Positions 43,195 through 52,388 of a stretch of 64,000 bases of DNA are shown here, piece after piece. Under the pieces are notes generated by a model that worked only from the letters and a program-made list of their open reading frames with translations, was not told where the DNA came from and made no database searches. Both the position numbers and the translations under genes were made by a program. The stretch comes from Chitinophaga varians (GTDB lineage Bacteria > Bacteroidota > Bacteroidia > Chitinophagales > Chitinophagaceae). The first letter of the stretch is position 1, and each line of letters begins with the position of its first letter. The stretch is taken from NCBI RefSeq assembly GCF_012641275.1, contig NZ_JABAIA010000002.1, positions 1,426,001 to 1,490,000 on the forward strand, in the 5' to 3' direction.

Positions 43195-44037
43195 CTGTTT
43201 GGTGGTTTGCCGGCTGCCATCGGGGCTCCAGCCCGGCGCGTCCAGCAGGTAGTGCCACGCTTCGCGCAGCGATCGTGCCCGCCGAAGGTCGCGCCAGATA
43301 TCTATCCATTCATGGGTGGCGATACGGAAAGGATTGTAGGTATGGATATTTTTGGTAAGGCCATACATGGGCCGCTGCTTTTCCGGCGTAAAAGTGCCGA
43401 ACATACGGTCCCAGATAATGAGCATCCCGCCGTGGTTACGGTCCAGATAGTCAAGGTCCGATCCATGATGTACCCGGTGATGGGAAGGCGTATTGAAAAT
43501 AAACTCTATTGGGCGCGGCAGTTTGTTGATCACCTCTGTATGTATCCAGAACTGGTAGATCAGGCTAATGGCCTGCATGCTTAATACCATGATGGGATGG
43601 AAGCCCACCAGTGGCATCCATAACCAGAAAAGGAAAGTGCCGGTAAGGTTGCCGGTCCAGTTCTGGCGTAGCGCTGTGGCCAGCGTGTATTTTTGGGAGG
43701 AGTGATGAATAACATGGGAGGCCCAGAAAAAGCGGACAGTGTGACTGCTACGATGGAACCAGTAGTAGCTGAAATCATCTGCAAAAAAACACAATACCCA
43801 GGCCCACCAGGTGAACCCCAGGGTAAAGAACCGGTATTGGTAAATAAAGAGATAAATGCCGAGGATAACGCCTTTGGTAAACAGGCCGATGAAAACATTG
43901 CCCAACCCCATGGCAATGCTGCTGAGGGCGTCTTTGGGCTCGTAGAGGTTCCGGTGGTCTATCGTGGTAATAGTGATCTCCAGCAGTATCAACAGCACAA
44001 AGCCGGGAATGGCATACATAATCAGGTTAGGAGGCAT
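43180..44037 (-). CDS. Sterol desaturase / fatty acid hydroxylase family protein
   Basis: 285-aa membrane di-iron enzyme. Histidine clusters HRSSH (about 93-97), HVIHHSS (about 106-112) and HRVHHGSD (about 187-194) are the metal ligands, with about four membrane helices. Hydroxylates or desaturates a lipid; the substrate is not clear (fatty acid, sphingolipid or carotenoid are options). Its 3' end overlaps the ABC permease gene by 15 bp tail to tail. Confidence 0.9.
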   Translation of the reverse strand: MPPNLIMYAIPGFVLLILLEITITTIDHRNLYEPKDALSSIAMGLGNVFIGLFTKGVILGIYLFIYQYRFFTLGFTWWAWVLCFFADDFSYYWFHRSSHTVRFFWASHVIHHSSQKYTLATALRQNWTGNLTGTFLFWLWMPLVGFHPIMVLSMQAISLIYQFWIHTEVINKLPRPIEFIFNTPSHHRVHHGSDLDYLDRNHGGMLIIWDRMFGTFTPEKQRPMYGLTKNIHTYNPFRIATHEWIDIWRDLRRARSLREAWHYLLDAPGWSPDGSRQTTKQLRGR

Positions 44038-44040
44038 AAA

Positions 44041-44131
44041 AAGAAATTTGGCTATCCAGGTATTTGGTTATTTAATTTACGATTTTTTGATCGTCTGTAA
44101 ATCACCAGCTACCGGAATAGCCAAAAATTAT
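44041..44131. repeat. Period-8 inverted repeat array between hydroxylase and DUF4249 genes
   Basis: Both arms read in octamers on opposite strands: right arm AAATCACC-AGCTACCG-GAATAGCC (44099-44122), left arm on the minus strand AAATAACC-AAATACCT-GGATAGCC (about 44075-44051). It occupies nearly all of the gap between the two genes. Confidence 0.65.
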
Positions 44132-44135
44132 CTTG

Positions 44136-44999
44136 TTATTTCACCAGTTTTTCCGCCCTGCTGACAGCAGAGGTGCCAAACCAGCCCAGGATTTTGGTTT
44201 TCCCGGAAGGTGTTGTGTTGTCAACATTTGATTTTACATTCTCCAGCACTTTGGCAAACAGTCCACCGGCGTTCACCTGCTGGTCTACCTGTGTCAGGAA
44301 CTCGTGGCTGCGCTTGGTGACAGATCTCAGTTTCACGATCACTTTTTCATCAAGCTGGAACGGTTTGCTGAAATCCGTGATGCTTTCAGCGATGGGCAGG
44401 ATGAAAATAGCGCCGTCGGAGACACCTTCGTCGTAGGAGCCATCAATGGAGAAGGCATCGCGCAGGCGGCGGGTGGTATCGGAGCGGTAAGAACGGATCC
44501 AGTAATAGTCGGTGGCGCCGCCTTCAATGTCTTTGGCGTGCATGGTGGCATAGTATCCTTCCTTACCTGACATCGCCTCTTCTTTTTTCTTGAATTTCAG
44601 GGTGATGGAATCGATCGGCGGTACCCGTTTTAAGGTATCATACGCTTCAAAGATTTCTCCTTTGTATTCCACATGCAGTTTGTAGGCATGGCCAACAACG
44701 CCTATCGGGTTGGCGGTAGCGTCATAGGTGTATGCATTTTCCTTAAATGCAAACGGATAAGACTTGCCGTTGGTCAGATCGAAGAGTGTAATAGCAGCAT
44801 CGTTGATAATGGGCGCCGGGTTGTTGTCCGTAAACGGTACGGACATGGTGAATTTGATCGTTTGCGGACCGGCCTCATTGGTAATCCAGGCATCGAGCAC
44901 CGGGAATGATTTGCCCGGGGCGATATCCAGATCTATTTTATCCTCGCAGGCAGTGAGCGCCGCTAACGCTGATATGATGAATAATGACAGTTTTTTCAT
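44136..44999 (-). CDS. DUF4249 lipoprotein paired with a TonB receptor
   Basis: Signal peptide with lipobox ALTAC (Cys about residue 18), then EDKIDLDIAPG and a beta-rich body of DUF4249 type. 287 aa. It starts 21 bp after the receptor gene on the same strand, so the two form an operon; the lipoprotein may cap or assist the receptor at the cell surface, by analogy with SusD-like partners but without SusD homology. Confidence 0.85.
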   Translation of the reverse strand: MKKLSLFIISALAALTACEDKIDLDIAPGKSFPVLDAWITNEAGPQTIKFTMSVPFTDNNPAPIINDAAITLFDLTNGKSYPFAFKENAYTYDATANPIGVVGHAYKLHVEYKGEIFEAYDTLKRVPPIDSITLKFKKKEEAMSGKEGYYATMHAKDIEGGATDYYWIRSYRSDTTRRLRDAFSIDGSYDEGVSDGAIFILPIAESITDFSKPFQLDEKVIVKLRSVTKRSHEFLTQVDQQVNAGGLFAKVLENVKSNVDNTTPSGKTKILGWFGTSAVSRAEKLVK

Positions 45000-45020
45000 T
45001 ACTTTCTTTTTTAAGACAGA

Positions 45021-47402
45021 TTAAAATTTGAAGTTGTAAGTGATCCCCGGGATGATAGAGCCGATGATAGACAGGCGAACAGCTTCCCGTTTGTTGGGAT
45101 CATCCTCATTCTGCTTGAAGTAAATACTGTAGGCATTTCTGCGGGCATATACGTTATACAGGGAGAACACCCATTCTCCTTTCCAGCGTTTCAGCTGTTT
45201 GCCTTTAAGGGTAAAGGACAGGTCCAGCCGGTGGAATGCCGGGAGGCGGTAGTTGTTCCTTTTTTCGGTGCTGTTGTAGGGAATATCCCAGTCCTGGAAC
45301 TGTAACCTGTTGTCAGCATAGGTGCCTGGCGTACCGGAAGCATACACCCAGTTGGCAGACAGGGAAGTTCTCTTCGTGAATTCATGTGTGAGCACCAGGT
45401 TGAAATTGTGCGTGCGGTCATAGCGGTTCAGGAACCATTCATCGAGGCTGATGCCCGGTGTTTTTCTTTCTGAGCGGGACAGTGTATAGCTGATCCAGCC
45501 GGTGGTTTTGCCGATGTTCTTTTTAGCATACAGTTCCAGACCATAAGCACGGGTCTGTGAAGGCAGGAGGTCTGCCTCTATCAGCTGGTTCAGCTGCAGG
45601 TTGGCATTGTCAATATAATCCAGCTGATGATCAGTGGTTTTATAGAAAGCCTCGGCAGAGAACTCGTAAGAATCGTTGGGAGAATTGTAGAAGTAACCAA
45701 CGGTGTACTGGTCTGATAAACTAGGCTCGATGTTGTTGGTACTGGGTGTCCAGATATCGAGCGGGGTAGGAGACGCTGTATTGGAGAGCTGGTGCATGAA
45801 CTGAGTGGTACGGCTGTAAGCCACTTTCACGGCATGTTCGTCGTTGATGGCATAGCGGGCGCTGATACGAGGTTCAAAGTAATAATAGCCTTTGATCAGT
45901 TCATTGGCGCCGTAGTCTTTGCTGCCGGTGAGCGTTTTGCGGATGCCCGGTGTGGTATCGTTGAAGTAGTAGGCGGTTCCTTTGCCCAACAGTTGATACG
46001 CAGAGAGGCGGCCGCCATACTGGATACCGAATTTTTTAGTGGGTTTCCACTCATGGTCCAGGTATACAGCAGATTCCAGTGCATGTTTGTCGGTCAGTTC
46101 TTTCAGCCGTACTTTGTCGCCTTCGGTACCGGTGCCGGTGCCCGGGCGGAAAGTATAGTAGATGCCCTGTACGCCGAAATGCAGGATGTTATTGGTGTTC
46201 AGGTAGTAGGTGAATGACGGTTTCAGGCCGTAGTTGATGATATTGGAAGTCCATTTATAACCCTGCAGCAGCTCATCCTCCTGTTTTTTGGAGCCGTTGC
46301 TGAAGTTGAGGCTATAATCGTATTTAGAGTAGTAGGTGGTCAGGTTGAGGAACAGGCGGTTGGTGAATACGTGGTTCCAGCGAAGGGTGGCGGTGGTATT
46401 GCCCCAGTTCATGTCCACGTCTTTGCCCAGTCCGAATTTATCACGGCCGAAGTAGCCGCTGATAAAGAGGGTGTTGTTTTTATCAAACTTGTAGTTGGCT
46501 TTTGCCGTCAGGTCGTAGAAGTTCAGTTTGGTGTCCTTCATATCGCCTTTCACAAAAGGTTTCATGAGGATATCAATGTAAGATCTTCTGGCAGCTACGA
46601 TGAAGGAGGACTTATCCTTTACCAGCGGACCTTCCACAGACAGGCGGCTGAAGATATTGCCGATACCGCCGTTCACATTGAAGTTTTGGTTGTTACCGTC
46701 TTTCATGCGGATATCGAGCACAGAAGAGGTACGGCCGCCGTATTCAGCAGGGAACCCACCTTTGATCAGGTTGAGGCTTTTTACTGCGTCCGGATTGAAT
46801 ACGGAGAAGAAGCCGAGCATGTGGCTGGAATTGTATACGGGTGCTTCGTCGAGCAGGATAAGATTTTCATCGCTGTTGCCGCCGCGGACGTTGAAGCCGG
46901 AAGAACCTTCTCCTACGGTGGTGACGCCCGGGAGCGTCTGAATGGAACGGATCACATCTACTTCGCCCATGAAGGTAGGCAGCTTTTTCATCTGCGCGAT
47001 GTCCAGGCGGTTGATGCTGGTATTGAGCGTATTGACCGCTTTTTCCTGCTTTTGACCGCTGACAGTGACTTCGCTTAATTGGCTGCTGCTGCTTTCCAGG
47101 CGGATGTCGAGTGTTTTGTTGCTATGTAAACTAACCGTTGTTTTAACGGGGGCATATCCCATATACGAAAACTGAAGCTCGTGTTCCCCGGCGGGAAGTG
47201 TTAGCGAATAGAAACCGTATTGGTTGGTGACAGTACCAACGCTGGTGCCAGGTTTGCCGATGGAAATTCCCACCAGGCTTTCCCCGTTTTGTTTGTCTTT
47301 TACATAACCGCTAACGGTAAATCGTTGCTGTTGTGCGCGTGCTGGACCCATTGCCAGTATTAATACCAGCAAGGCCATCAACGTGGTGACCAAAGTTTTC
47401 AT
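45021..47402 (-). CDS. TonB-dependent receptor
   Basis: 793 aa. Signal peptide (1-23), carboxypeptidase-regulatory-like domain (about 27-105, GYVKDKQNGESLVGISIG), plug (about 115-235, with SGFNVRGGNSDENLILLDEAPVYN) and a 22-strand-type barrel to the C-terminal Phe. Imports an unknown ligand using TonB energy. Followed by its DUF4249 partner. Upstream 47403-47618 contains a hairpin belonging to the previous gene; no clear promoter box. Confidence 0.93.
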   Translation of the reverse strand: MKTLVTTLMALLVLILAMGPARAQQQRFTVSGYVKDKQNGESLVGISIGKPGTSVGTVTNQYGFYSLTLPAGEHELQFSYMGYAPVKTTVSLHSNKTLDIRLESSSSQLSEVTVSGQKQEKAVNTLNTSINRLDIAQMKKLPTFMGEVDVIRSIQTLPGVTTVGEGSSGFNVRGGNSDENLILLDEAPVYNSSHMLGFFSVFNPDAVKSLNLIKGGFPAEYGGRTSSVLDIRMKDGNNQNFNVNGGIGNIFSRLSVEGPLVKDKSSFIVAARRSYIDILMKPFVKGDMKDTKLNFYDLTAKANYKFDKNNTLFISGYFGRDKFGLGKDVDMNWGNTTATLRWNHVFTNRLFLNLTTYYSKYDYSLNFSNGSKKQEDELLQGYKWTSNIINYGLKPSFTYYLNTNNILHFGVQGIYYTFRPGTGTGTEGDKVRLKELTDKHALESAVYLDHEWKPTKKFGIQYGGRLSAYQLLGKGTAYYFNDTTPGIRKTLTGSKDYGANELIKGYYYFEPRISARYAINDEHAVKVAYSRTTQFMHQLSNTASPTPLDIWTPSTNNIEPSLSDQYTVGYFYNSPNDSYEFSAEAFYKTTDHQLDYIDNANLQLNQLIEADLLPSQTRAYGLELYAKKNIGKTTGWISYTLSRSERKTPGISLDEWFLNRYDRTHNFNLVLTHEFTKRTSLSANWVYASGTPGTYADNRLQFQDWDIPYNSTEKRNNYRLPAFHRLDLSFTLKGKQLKRWKGEWVFSLYNVYARRNAYSIYFKQNEDDPNKREAVRLSIIGSIIPGITYNFKF

Positions 47403-47548
47403 AATAGGTAAATCTCGATTTTAAATGACTTTTCCTGTTTTGTGACGTTGCTAATAAGACGTGGTGGGATATCTGTACCCCTATCGGTAGTCAGATTATT
47501 TTTTTGGTTAATAATAGAAAACGAAGATATAGCGGAAAAATGAGAAAG

Positions 47549-47592
47549 AATATTGAGATTGAAGCCCGGGGTTATGCTTCAAGCTCAATATT
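47549..47592 (-). terminator. Long hairpin downstream of the 70-aa protein gene
   Basis: A 17-bp stem with one mismatch (47549-47565 with 47576-47592) followed on the minus strand by TTCTTTCTC. The weak T tract makes termination plausible rather than certain. Confidence 0.5.
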
Positions 47593-47618
47593 CGGCATAG
47601 GACTGGTTTTGAGGGGTA

Positions 47619-47831
47619 TTAATCAAGGATGTCGCAATGGAACCCAAGGTGGTTCACAAACTCGATAATCGTTCTTTCGGCGAGCTGCTGGGGGCTGATC
47701 ACCCGTAAAACCTTATCACAGTCTTCAATGTCCACGCTACAGGCATTTACGCTAAAACTGGAAGAAATGGCATCAATTACATCGTCTTTATCCTTAACAG
47801 TGTTAATATTTGTACGGAATATTCCAATCAT
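47619..47831 (-). CDS. Small protein with ferredoxin-like strand/helix pattern
   Basis: 70 aa from ATG 47831 (the frame is open to 47870, but the upstream residues look untranslated). Predicted order strand-helix-strand-strand-helix-strand: GIFRTNIN, DKDDVIDAISSSF, ACSVDIED, KVLRVIS, AERTIIEFVNHLG, HCDILD. This resembles the HMA/ACT-like fold, but no CxxC metal motif is present, only scattered Cys. Divergent from an AraC regulator, so possibly its target or partner. Real function unknown. Confidence 0.65.
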   Translation of the reverse strand: MIGIFRTNINTVKDKDDVIDAISSSFSVNACSVDIEDCDKVLRVISPQQLAERTIIEFVNHLGFHCDILD

Positions 47832-47835
47832 GGCG

Positions 47836-47865
47836 TTTGGATTTGAATTTTGCGGAATATATTTG
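47836..47865 (+). promoter_or_regulatory. AraC-regulator promoter (TTTG-N18-TATATTTG)
   Basis: TTTG at 47836-47839, an 18-nt spacer and a perfect TATATTTG at 47858-47865; leader about 70 nt. The -33 box lies only 5 bp upstream of the divergent small gene's ATG, so the two promoter regions overlap. Confidence 0.72.
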
Positions 47866-47939
47866 TGCAAATTTGCTACTGTTTATCCGTATAGCTGTTA
47901 CATGAAAAGGATTAAAACTTATACGAAACGGATTATTTT

Positions 47940-48941
47940 ATGGCTGTAGTAATCAAAAATGAACTGAACGAAGTATTGCTGCAGGAAGGTTTTCCTTTTT
48001 CGCCGGAGGACCTGGTGCCTTCGGGGGCCATTATTGAGGAGAACAAAGAACAGCAGCTTGATTTTGGCGCCTATAACATACAGGAATGCAAGTTTGACGG
48101 GATACACCTCATTATGTGCACAGCGGAGATTTATGAGAACCTGACGGTGGCCTCGGAGGATATCATGCCTCATGTGTCTATGCTGTTTATGGAAAAGGGC
48201 GATGTAAGGGCCTCTGTGGAAGGGATAGCGGATAAGTTCCGTTTTTCTTCCCTGGAACATAATATTATGTATTCTCCCCACCGGGAAGAGACCGCAGAGC
48301 TGAGAAAGCAGAAGGGTATCCAGGTGCTGGGAATGAATTTTTCACCGGAACGATTTATTGCACTGGCCGATAGCAATGGTCAGGTGTTGGGCAAGATGGC
48401 GAACGCCGTTGCCAAAAAAAGGGGAGTGATCCTGGCCGATAAGATAAACCCGCATATTACGCCCCGCATGAAAACGGTGCTGGGGGAAATACGCCAGTGC
48501 CAGTTCAAGGGCGGACTGAAAAAATTATTCCTTCAGTCAAAGGTCATGGAGTTGTTAGCACTACAGTGCGACCAGGTGGAAAACGACTTTGGCAGGGCAC
48601 GGACGGAGCGTCACAATATCAGCAAAAGAGAGCTGGAGCAATTGCAGCATGCCCGCTACCTGTTGTTGCGGGATTTGCAGGAACCGCCTTCGCTGGCAGA
48701 GCTTTCCCGCCTGTCAGGCCTGAATGAGTTTAAACTTAAATCCGGTTTCAAAACCGTGTTTGATAATACCGTCTTTGGTTATTTTAATGATCACCGCCTC
48801 CAGATGGCCCGGGAGATGATCCTGGCCGGCGGTACATCTCTTGCCGATATAGCCGATGAAGCAGGATATTCTTCTCCGCAGCATTTCAGCAATGCGTTTA
48901 AAAAGAAGTATGGCGTAGCGCCGTCAAAGTTGGAATTGTGA
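47940..48941 (+). CDS. AraC family transcriptional regulator
   Basis: 333 aa. The N-terminal about 220 residues are a ligand- or partner-binding region of the PchR-like kind seen in Bacteroidota. The C-terminal AraC domain (about 235-333) has two helix-turn-helix units: PSLAELSRLSGLNEFKLKSGF and TSLADIADEAGYSSPQHFSNA, ending in KKKYGVAPSKL. It may control the divergent 70-aa gene or the TonB receptor operon beyond it; PchR-type regulators often respond to siderophore uptake, but no siderophore gene is nearby. Confidence 0.93.
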   Translation: MAVVIKNELNEVLLQEGFPFSPEDLVPSGAIIEENKEQQLDFGAYNIQECKFDGIHLIMCTAEIYENLTVASEDIMPHVSMLFMEKGDVRASVEGIADKFRFSSLEHNIMYSPHREETAELRKQKGIQVLGMNFSPERFIALADSNGQVLGKMANAVAKKRGVILADKINPHITPRMKTVLGEIRQCQFKGGLKKLFLQSKVMELLALQCDQVENDFGRARTERHNISKRELEQLQHARYLLLRDLQEPPSLAELSRLSGLNEFKLKSGFKTVFDNTVFGYFNDHRLQMAREMILAGGTSLADIADEAGYSSPQHFSNAFKKKYGVAPSKLEL

Positions 48942-48986
48942 TGGCCATGATGATGGCTGATTTGCGAAGATTGGTAGAAATGATAT

Positions 48987-49025
48987 AAAAGGACAGCCCA
49001 CCGATTTCCGGTGGGCTGTCCTTTT
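48987..49025. terminator. Bidirectional terminator between the AraC and NmrA-type genes
   Basis: A long stem (GGACAGCCCACCG with CGGTGGGCTGTCC) is flanked by A4 and T4, serving both convergent genes. Confidence 0.9.
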
Positions 49026-49075
49026 ATATTTTTGTATGTAAACTTAGTTGACTTAGTGCGCCGGTTTTGTTCGGT

Positions 49076-49705
49076 TTAGTAAGCCACGGTGAACCGTTGT
49101 TGAATATGTGCCGGTTTTTCCAGTTCATCAATGAGGGCAACGGCATAATCAGCGGTGGATATTTTGCTTTCGTTGTTAGCGTCTGTGAGAAGCTGGTCGC
49201 CGCCGAGGCGGAATTTGCCGGTGCGTTCGCCGGGTGCGATCATGGCAGCAGGACTTAATACGGTCCATTGCAGGTCTTTATCCTGTTTAATCACTTTATA
49301 GGCTTCGCGGGTAGCGCTGGCGCCTTCTTTCCATGCTGCCGGAAATTCGGGTGTGTCCAGCAGTTGTACGCCAGGGGCCACTTCCAGGCTGCCTGCACCA
49401 CTTACGGCAATCAGTCTTTTGATACCGGCTTGTTTCAGTCCACCGATAATAGCCCGGACAGCCTGCACATAAGTAGGGGTATCGTGGGCGCTGTAGGCGC
49501 TGATGACAGCATCATTGCCGGCTACGAGGGAAGCTACTTCCGCTTCGTTGGTCACGTCGCCTTTTTTAACGGTCAGGTGGTCGTCTTTAACCTGTATTTT
49601 TTCCGGGTTGCGTACAATGGCGGTCACCTCATGACCTCTGTTCAATGCCTCGTTTAAAAGGGCGCTGCCAATGAATCCTGATGCACCGATGATTGCTACT
49701 TTCAT
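49076..49705 (-). CDS. NmrA-type NAD(P)-binding oxidoreductase
   Basis: 209-aa Rossmann protein. Dinucleotide motif GASGFIG at residues 7-13, a segment VIRNPEK-like TAIVRNPEKI and VSGAGSLEVAPG near 103. Related to atypical short-chain dehydrogenases of the YwnB/NmrA group; substrate unknown, possibly a quinone or redox sensor. Single gene with a striking operator-loaded promoter (49792-49835), which points to induction by a small molecule or redox signal. Confidence 0.88.
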   Translation of the reverse strand: MKVAIIGASGFIGSALLNEALNRGHEVTAIVRNPEKIQVKDDHLTVKKGDVTNEAEVASLVAGNDAVISAYSAHDTPTYVQAVRAIIGGLKQAGIKRLIAVSGAGSLEVAPGVQLLDTPEFPAAWKEGASATREAYKVIKQDKDLQWTVLSPAAMIAPGERTGKFRLGGDQLLTDANNESKISTADYAVALIDELEKPAHIQQRFTVAY

Positions 49706-49791
49706 GTTTAATGTGTTTTTGTAGTGATATAATTACAGTCACAACGGACCGATTGTTTAACTGTTTTGTTTTTTATTACAGTTTCGTGAAA

Positions 49792-49835
49792 CAAAGGTAC
49801 AGTAGTTTTTTACTGTAACAAAAAAAATTACAGTA
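49792..49835 (-). promoter_or_regulatory. Promoter of the NmrA-type gene overlapped by three TACWGTA palindromes
   Basis: On the minus strand TTTG (49822-49819), a 19-nt spacer and TACCTTTG (49799-49792). TACAGTA at 49798-49804, TACTGTA at 49811-49817 and TACAGTA at 49829-49835 cover the -7 edge, spacer and -33 side; half-sites TTACAG also occur at about 49731 and 49776. The layout fits a repressor such as an HxlR/MarR-type protein, whose gene is not in the window. Confidence 0.7.
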
Positions 49836-49840
49836 AATCA

Positions 49841-49938
49841 TAAAAAAATAGCGGACGAATCAGCCGGTAAGATGATAAAGTGCTATTAATCAAAAAGTTA
49901 ATGATCAATAGCGGTCTTATCCGGGGAATCGTCCGCTA
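49841..49938 (-). terminator. Large terminator hairpin after hppA
   Basis: TAGCGGACGA (49849-49858) pairs with TCGTCCGCTA (49929-49938), with further pairing inside, and T7 follows on the minus strand. The loop is unusually long (about 70 nt) and contains an inner AT-rich hairpin. Confidence 0.75.
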
Positions 49939-49950
49939 CCTGGAATGATA

Positions 49951-52143
49951 TTATTTCATCACATACACTTGTTGGGTTTTGGCAGCTGGCGGTGTGACGG
50001 TTTTCACCTTGGTCACCGGCACTTCTTCCTTGGTATGGAATTTTTCAGACAGGGTGGGCGCAATGACCAGCGACACGATAGACATCAGTTTGATGAGGAT
50101 GTTCATGGAAGGGCCGGAGGTGTCTTTGAACGGATCACCAACGGTGTCGCCGGTAACAGAGGCTTTATGTGGTTCTGATTTTTTGTAGAAAGTTTCGCCG
50201 TTGATTTCCACGCCTTTTTCGAATGATTTCTTTGCGTTGTCCCAGGCGCCGCCGGCGTTGTTCTGGAAGATGCCCATCAGCACGCCGCTGACAGTAGCGC
50301 CGGCGAGGAAACCGCCCAGTACTTCAGGACCGGCGATAAAACCGATCAGCAGCGGGGATATCAGCGCGATAGCACCTGGCAGGATCATTTCGCGGATAGA
50401 GGCCTGCGTGGAGATGGCCACGCATTTATCGTATTCCGGTTTGCCGGTACCTTCCATGATGCCGGGTATTTCGCGGAACTGGCGGCGTACTTCTTCCACC
50501 ATGGCCATGGCTGCACGTCCTACCGCTGCAATGGCCAGTGAGGAGAAGATGAAGGGGATCATGCCACCTACAAAGAGGCCCGCGAGCACGTCGGCTTTAT
50601 AGATGTCGATGCCTTTAATGCCCGCTACGCCTACAAACGCGGCAAACAGCGCCAGCGCCGTCAGGGCCGCAGAGGCGATGGCAAAACCTTTACCGGTAGC
50701 GGCGGTGGTGTTACCTACCGCATCGAGGATATCTGTTTTTTCACGCACGTCTTTAGGCAGTTCGCTCATTTCAGCAATACCACCGGCGTTGTCGGCAATA
50801 GGGCCGAAGGCGTCGATGGCCAGCTGCATGGCGGTGGTGGCCATCATACCGGCAGCGGCGATTGCCACGCCATAGAGGCCTGCAAATGCATAGGAGCCAT
50901 AGATGCCTAATGCCAATACCAGGATAGGCAATGCGGTGGATTCCATCCCTACAGACAAACCGCCGATGATGTTAGTGGCAGCGCCGGTAGCGGATTGACG
51001 GATAATAGAACGCACCGGGCGTTTGCCCATAGCGGTATAATATTCTGTGATGATGCTCATCAGGGTACCTACCACGAGGCCTACCACGATAGAGCCGAAC
51101 ACCTGGCTTTTGGTGAACTCATGGCCGCGCAGCACCATAGGGCCGTCGGGCAGTATCCAGTTAACGAGGAACCAGGAAGCGATGGCTGTGAGGATGATGG
51201 AGCCCCAGTTGCCCATGTTGAGCGCTTTCTGTACCACGCCGGTATTGAGACCGGCGCTATCGCTGATTCTTACGAAGAATGTTCCGATGATAGAGAAGAT
51301 GATACCGGTACCGGCAATCATCATAGGGAGCAGGATGGGAGCGAGGCCTCCGAACATGTCCTGGGAAGCTGTTTCAGAGCCCAGTACCATGGTTGCCAGC
51401 ACAGTGGCCACATAGGAACCGAAAAGGTCGGCGCCCATACCGGCTACGTCGCCTACGTTGTCACCCACGTTGTCCGCGATGGTGGCGGGGTTGCGCGGGT
51501 CATCCTCAGGGATGCCTGCTTCTACCTTACCTACCAGGTCAGCACCTACGTCGGCCGCTTTGGTATAGATACCGCCGCCTACACGGGCAAAGAGGGCGAT
51601 GCTCTCAGCGCCAAGGGAAAAGCCCGTCAATACTTCGATGGTCCTGATCATTTCGGCGGTATTGGCAGCCGCACCGAAATAGGATTTGAGGATAATGAAC
51701 AGGGAGCCGAGACCCAGTACGGCCAGGCCGGCAACGCCCATACCCATTACTGAGCCGCCGGTGAAGGATACGCCCAGCGCCTTGGCGAGACTGGTACGGG
51801 CAGCTTGTGCAGTACGGACATTGGCTTTGGTCGCTATTTTCATTCCGATAAATCCGGCTGTGGCGGAGAATGCAGCGCCTATGATAAAGGCGAGGCCTAT
51901 CGACCAGTGGGAGGTATGATGGGAAGCACCCATGTAACCCAATAACAGCGCAGCTATGATAACAAAGTATATCAGTACTTTATACTCCGCTTTTAAAAAT
52001 GCCATAGCGCCTTCCGCAATATGCTGCGCTATTTCTTTCATCTTTTCATTGCCCGCATCCTGGCGGGTAACCCAGGAGCTGCGGACTGCAGTAAATAACA
52101 AGGCCAGTAATCCAAAACAGGGAACGAGGAAAACGATACTCAT
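49951..52143 (-). CDS. hppA: Membrane-bound ion-pumping pyrophosphatase (K+-dependent type)
   Basis: Pumps H+ and/or Na+ across the inner membrane using pyrophosphate. About 16 helices; signature [23 protein letters not shown] and [17 protein letters not shown] are the substrate/Mg-binding loops. [10 protein letters not shown] has Ala and Gly where K+-independent enzymes have Lys and Thr, so K+ dependence is likely. 730 aa. Na+ versus H+ specificity cannot be told by eye. Monocistronic, with a large terminator; upstream 52144-52388 shows no gene, only a 16-bp GC palindrome at 52342-52357. Confidence 0.94.
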   Translation of the reverse strand: MSIVFLVPCFGLLALLFTAVRSSWVTRQDAGNEKMKEIAQHIAEGAMAFLKAEYKVLIYFVIIAALLLGYMGASHHTSHWSIGLAFIIGAAFSATAGFIGMKIATKANVRTAQAARTSLAKALGVSFTGGSVMGMGVAGLAVLGLGSLFIILKSYFGAAANTAEMIRTIEVLTGFSLGAESIALFARVGGGIYTKAADVGADLVGKVEAGIPEDDPRNPATIADNVGDNVGDVAGMGADLFGSYVATVLATMVLGSETASQDMFGGLAPILLPMMIAGTGIIFSIIGTFFVRISDSAGLNTGVVQKALNMGNWGSIILTAIASWFLVNWILPDGPMVLRGHEFTKSQVFGSIVVGLVVGTLMSIITEYYTAMGKRPVRSIIRQSATGAATNIIGGLSVGMESTALPILVLALGIYGSYAFAGLYGVAIAAAGMMATTAMQLAIDAFGPIADNAGGIAEMSELPKDVREKTDILDAVGNTTAATGKGFAIASAALTALALFAAFVGVAGIKGIDIYKADVLAGLFVGGMIPFIFSSLAIAAVGRAAMAMVEEVRRQFREIPGIMEGTGKPEYDKCVAISTQASIREMILPGAIALISPLLIGFIAGPEVLGGFLAGATVSGVLMGIFQNNAGGAWDNAKKSFEKGVEINGETFYKKSEPHKASVTGDTVGDPFKDTSGPSMNILIKLMSIVSLVIAPTLSEKFHTKEEVPVTKVKTVTPPAAKTQQVYVMK

Positions 52144-52388
52144 AGAAGCGTATTTAAATTGCTCGGTTGAAAAAATAGCGTATTAACTAAATGTTATCCA
52201 ATAAATATAGATAATAAAATTTTGAATTAAGCATTACAGGTAAGGAAATACCGCAGGCGGAAAAGAATTAACAGGAAAGCCCTTATGGAAGCTGGTTTTC
52301 AGGGAAATGTCAGGGTCGGCAGCCCGTAAAGGGGAAGCTCCGGCGGCCATGGCCGCCACACAACGCACAGGCGCAGCGGAACAGGATT

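Noticed and set aside
52342..52357. 16-bp perfect palindrome GGCGGCCATGGCCGCC as an operator
   Set aside because: GC-rich palindrome in the tail after hppA's start region without promoter context; likely chance or a small hairpin.
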